Assembly: GCF_002872255.1 (NCBI RefSeq)
Contig: NZ_NIPR01000034.1
Location: forward strand, 62,001 to 126,000
Length of the DNA: 64,000 nucleotides
Reading direction: 5' to 3'
DNA from: Companilactobacillus nuruki
GTDB lineage: Bacteria > Bacillota > Bacilli > Lactobacillales > Lactobacillaceae
Shown here piece after piece: positions 63,919-64,000 of the stretch (position 1 is its first letter; each line of letters begins with the position of its first letter). The notes beneath the pieces are model-generated. The model ran no database searches, was not told where the DNA came from, and worked only from the letters and a program-made list of their open reading frames with translations. Made by a program: the position numbers and the translations under genes.

Positions 63919-64000
63919 ATTTATTCTTTTTCTCTTTATTTATTAAATTCATATATTTAGGAATAGCCAGCATACGTCCAATTCTAGTTGGTTCTTTAAA
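63917..64000 (-). CDS. C-terminal end of an unidentified protein (cut by the right edge)
   Basis: 27 in-frame codons on the minus strand (FKEPTRIGRMLAIPKYMNLI, ending KEKKNK) close with TAA at 63919-63917, directly ahead of a terminator. The basic, Lys-rich end is like the tail of cell-envelope glycosyltransferases, but the fragment is too short to identify. Confidence 0.55.
   Translation of the reverse strand, partial: FKEPTRIGRMLAIPKYMNLINKEKKNK

Overview
The window is a low-GC Gram-positive chromosome segment. It carries a Lactobacillales gene set: WxL/DUF916 surface proteins, LPXTG and SLAP-domain surface proteins, a Wzd/Wze/Wzb-type exopolysaccharide (EPS) locus, phenolic acid decarboxylase with PadR, HPr-type glycerol kinase, water-forming NADH oxidase, and cre-like sites. 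The closest fit is Lactobacillaceae, probably near Companilactobacillus; the genus is inference. There is no rRNA, insertion sequence or CRISPR array, and no phage structural genes.

Layout. 1-3.8 kb: end of a GT8 glycosyltransferase, a ribbon-helix-helix/SPFH pair with a striking 11-bp-periodic promoter, padA-padR with a two-dyad operator, and a Mor-like regulator. 3.8-17.8 kb: a complete Wzy-dependent EPS operon (chain-length/tyrosine-kinase module, priming transferase, GTs, two tandem GT-D enzymes, UDP-galactopyranose mutase, polymerase, acyltransferase, flippase, LCP attachment enzyme). 18-20.4 kb: a large LPXTG protein with a KPNEP repeat stalk. 20.5-27.9 kb: AraC regulator, divergent SmtB-type sensor and Zn/Cd ATPase, purine permease, small redox proteins, Tpx, GNAT. 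28-33 kb: a WxL surface-complex locus with three DUF916-type genes, the middle one frameshifted. 33-35.6 kb: a TetR/small membrane protein operon and a frameshifted Mga-type regulator. 35.6-39.3 kb: lysine riboswitch-lysP, T-box-serS, tRNA-Asn and tRNA-Thr. 39.4-44.8 kb: an Ltp-type three-repeat membrane protein and a duplicated BspA/DUF285 secreted-protein array with one relic. 45-49.9 kb: a flavinylated flavoprotein reductase, ApbE and two FMN reductases. 49.9-52.7 kb: two tandem structured RNAs (minus strand), nox and a DUF6483 gene. 52.8-55.7 kb: two small ORFs and a YfhO protein. 55.7-60.6 kb: two glycerol kinases (the second degenerate at key residues) and dtpT. 60.8-64 kb: SLAP protein, tRNA-Tyr and tRNA-Gln, GntR regulator, O-antigen-ligase-like protein and the edge of one more gene.

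Main connections. (1) The dyad TGTCG-N4-CGACA, which forms both halves of the padA operator, recurs once, 44 kb away, between the divergent flavoprotein reductase and apbE. This suggests a PadR regulon joining phenolic acid decarboxylation to reduction of vinylphenol or hydroxycinnamate. (2) Two diverged tandem copies of a ~310-330 nt minus-strand RNA keep hairpins with C-rich anti-Shine-Dalgarno loops and their own promoter and terminator; this is the best candidate for an undescribed system. (3) The second FMN reductase ends in a flavinylation-like SGAS motif matching that of the reductase, implying a flavin-relay protein served by the same ApbE. All start-codon corrections, operators and structures were read by eye; no database search was possible.
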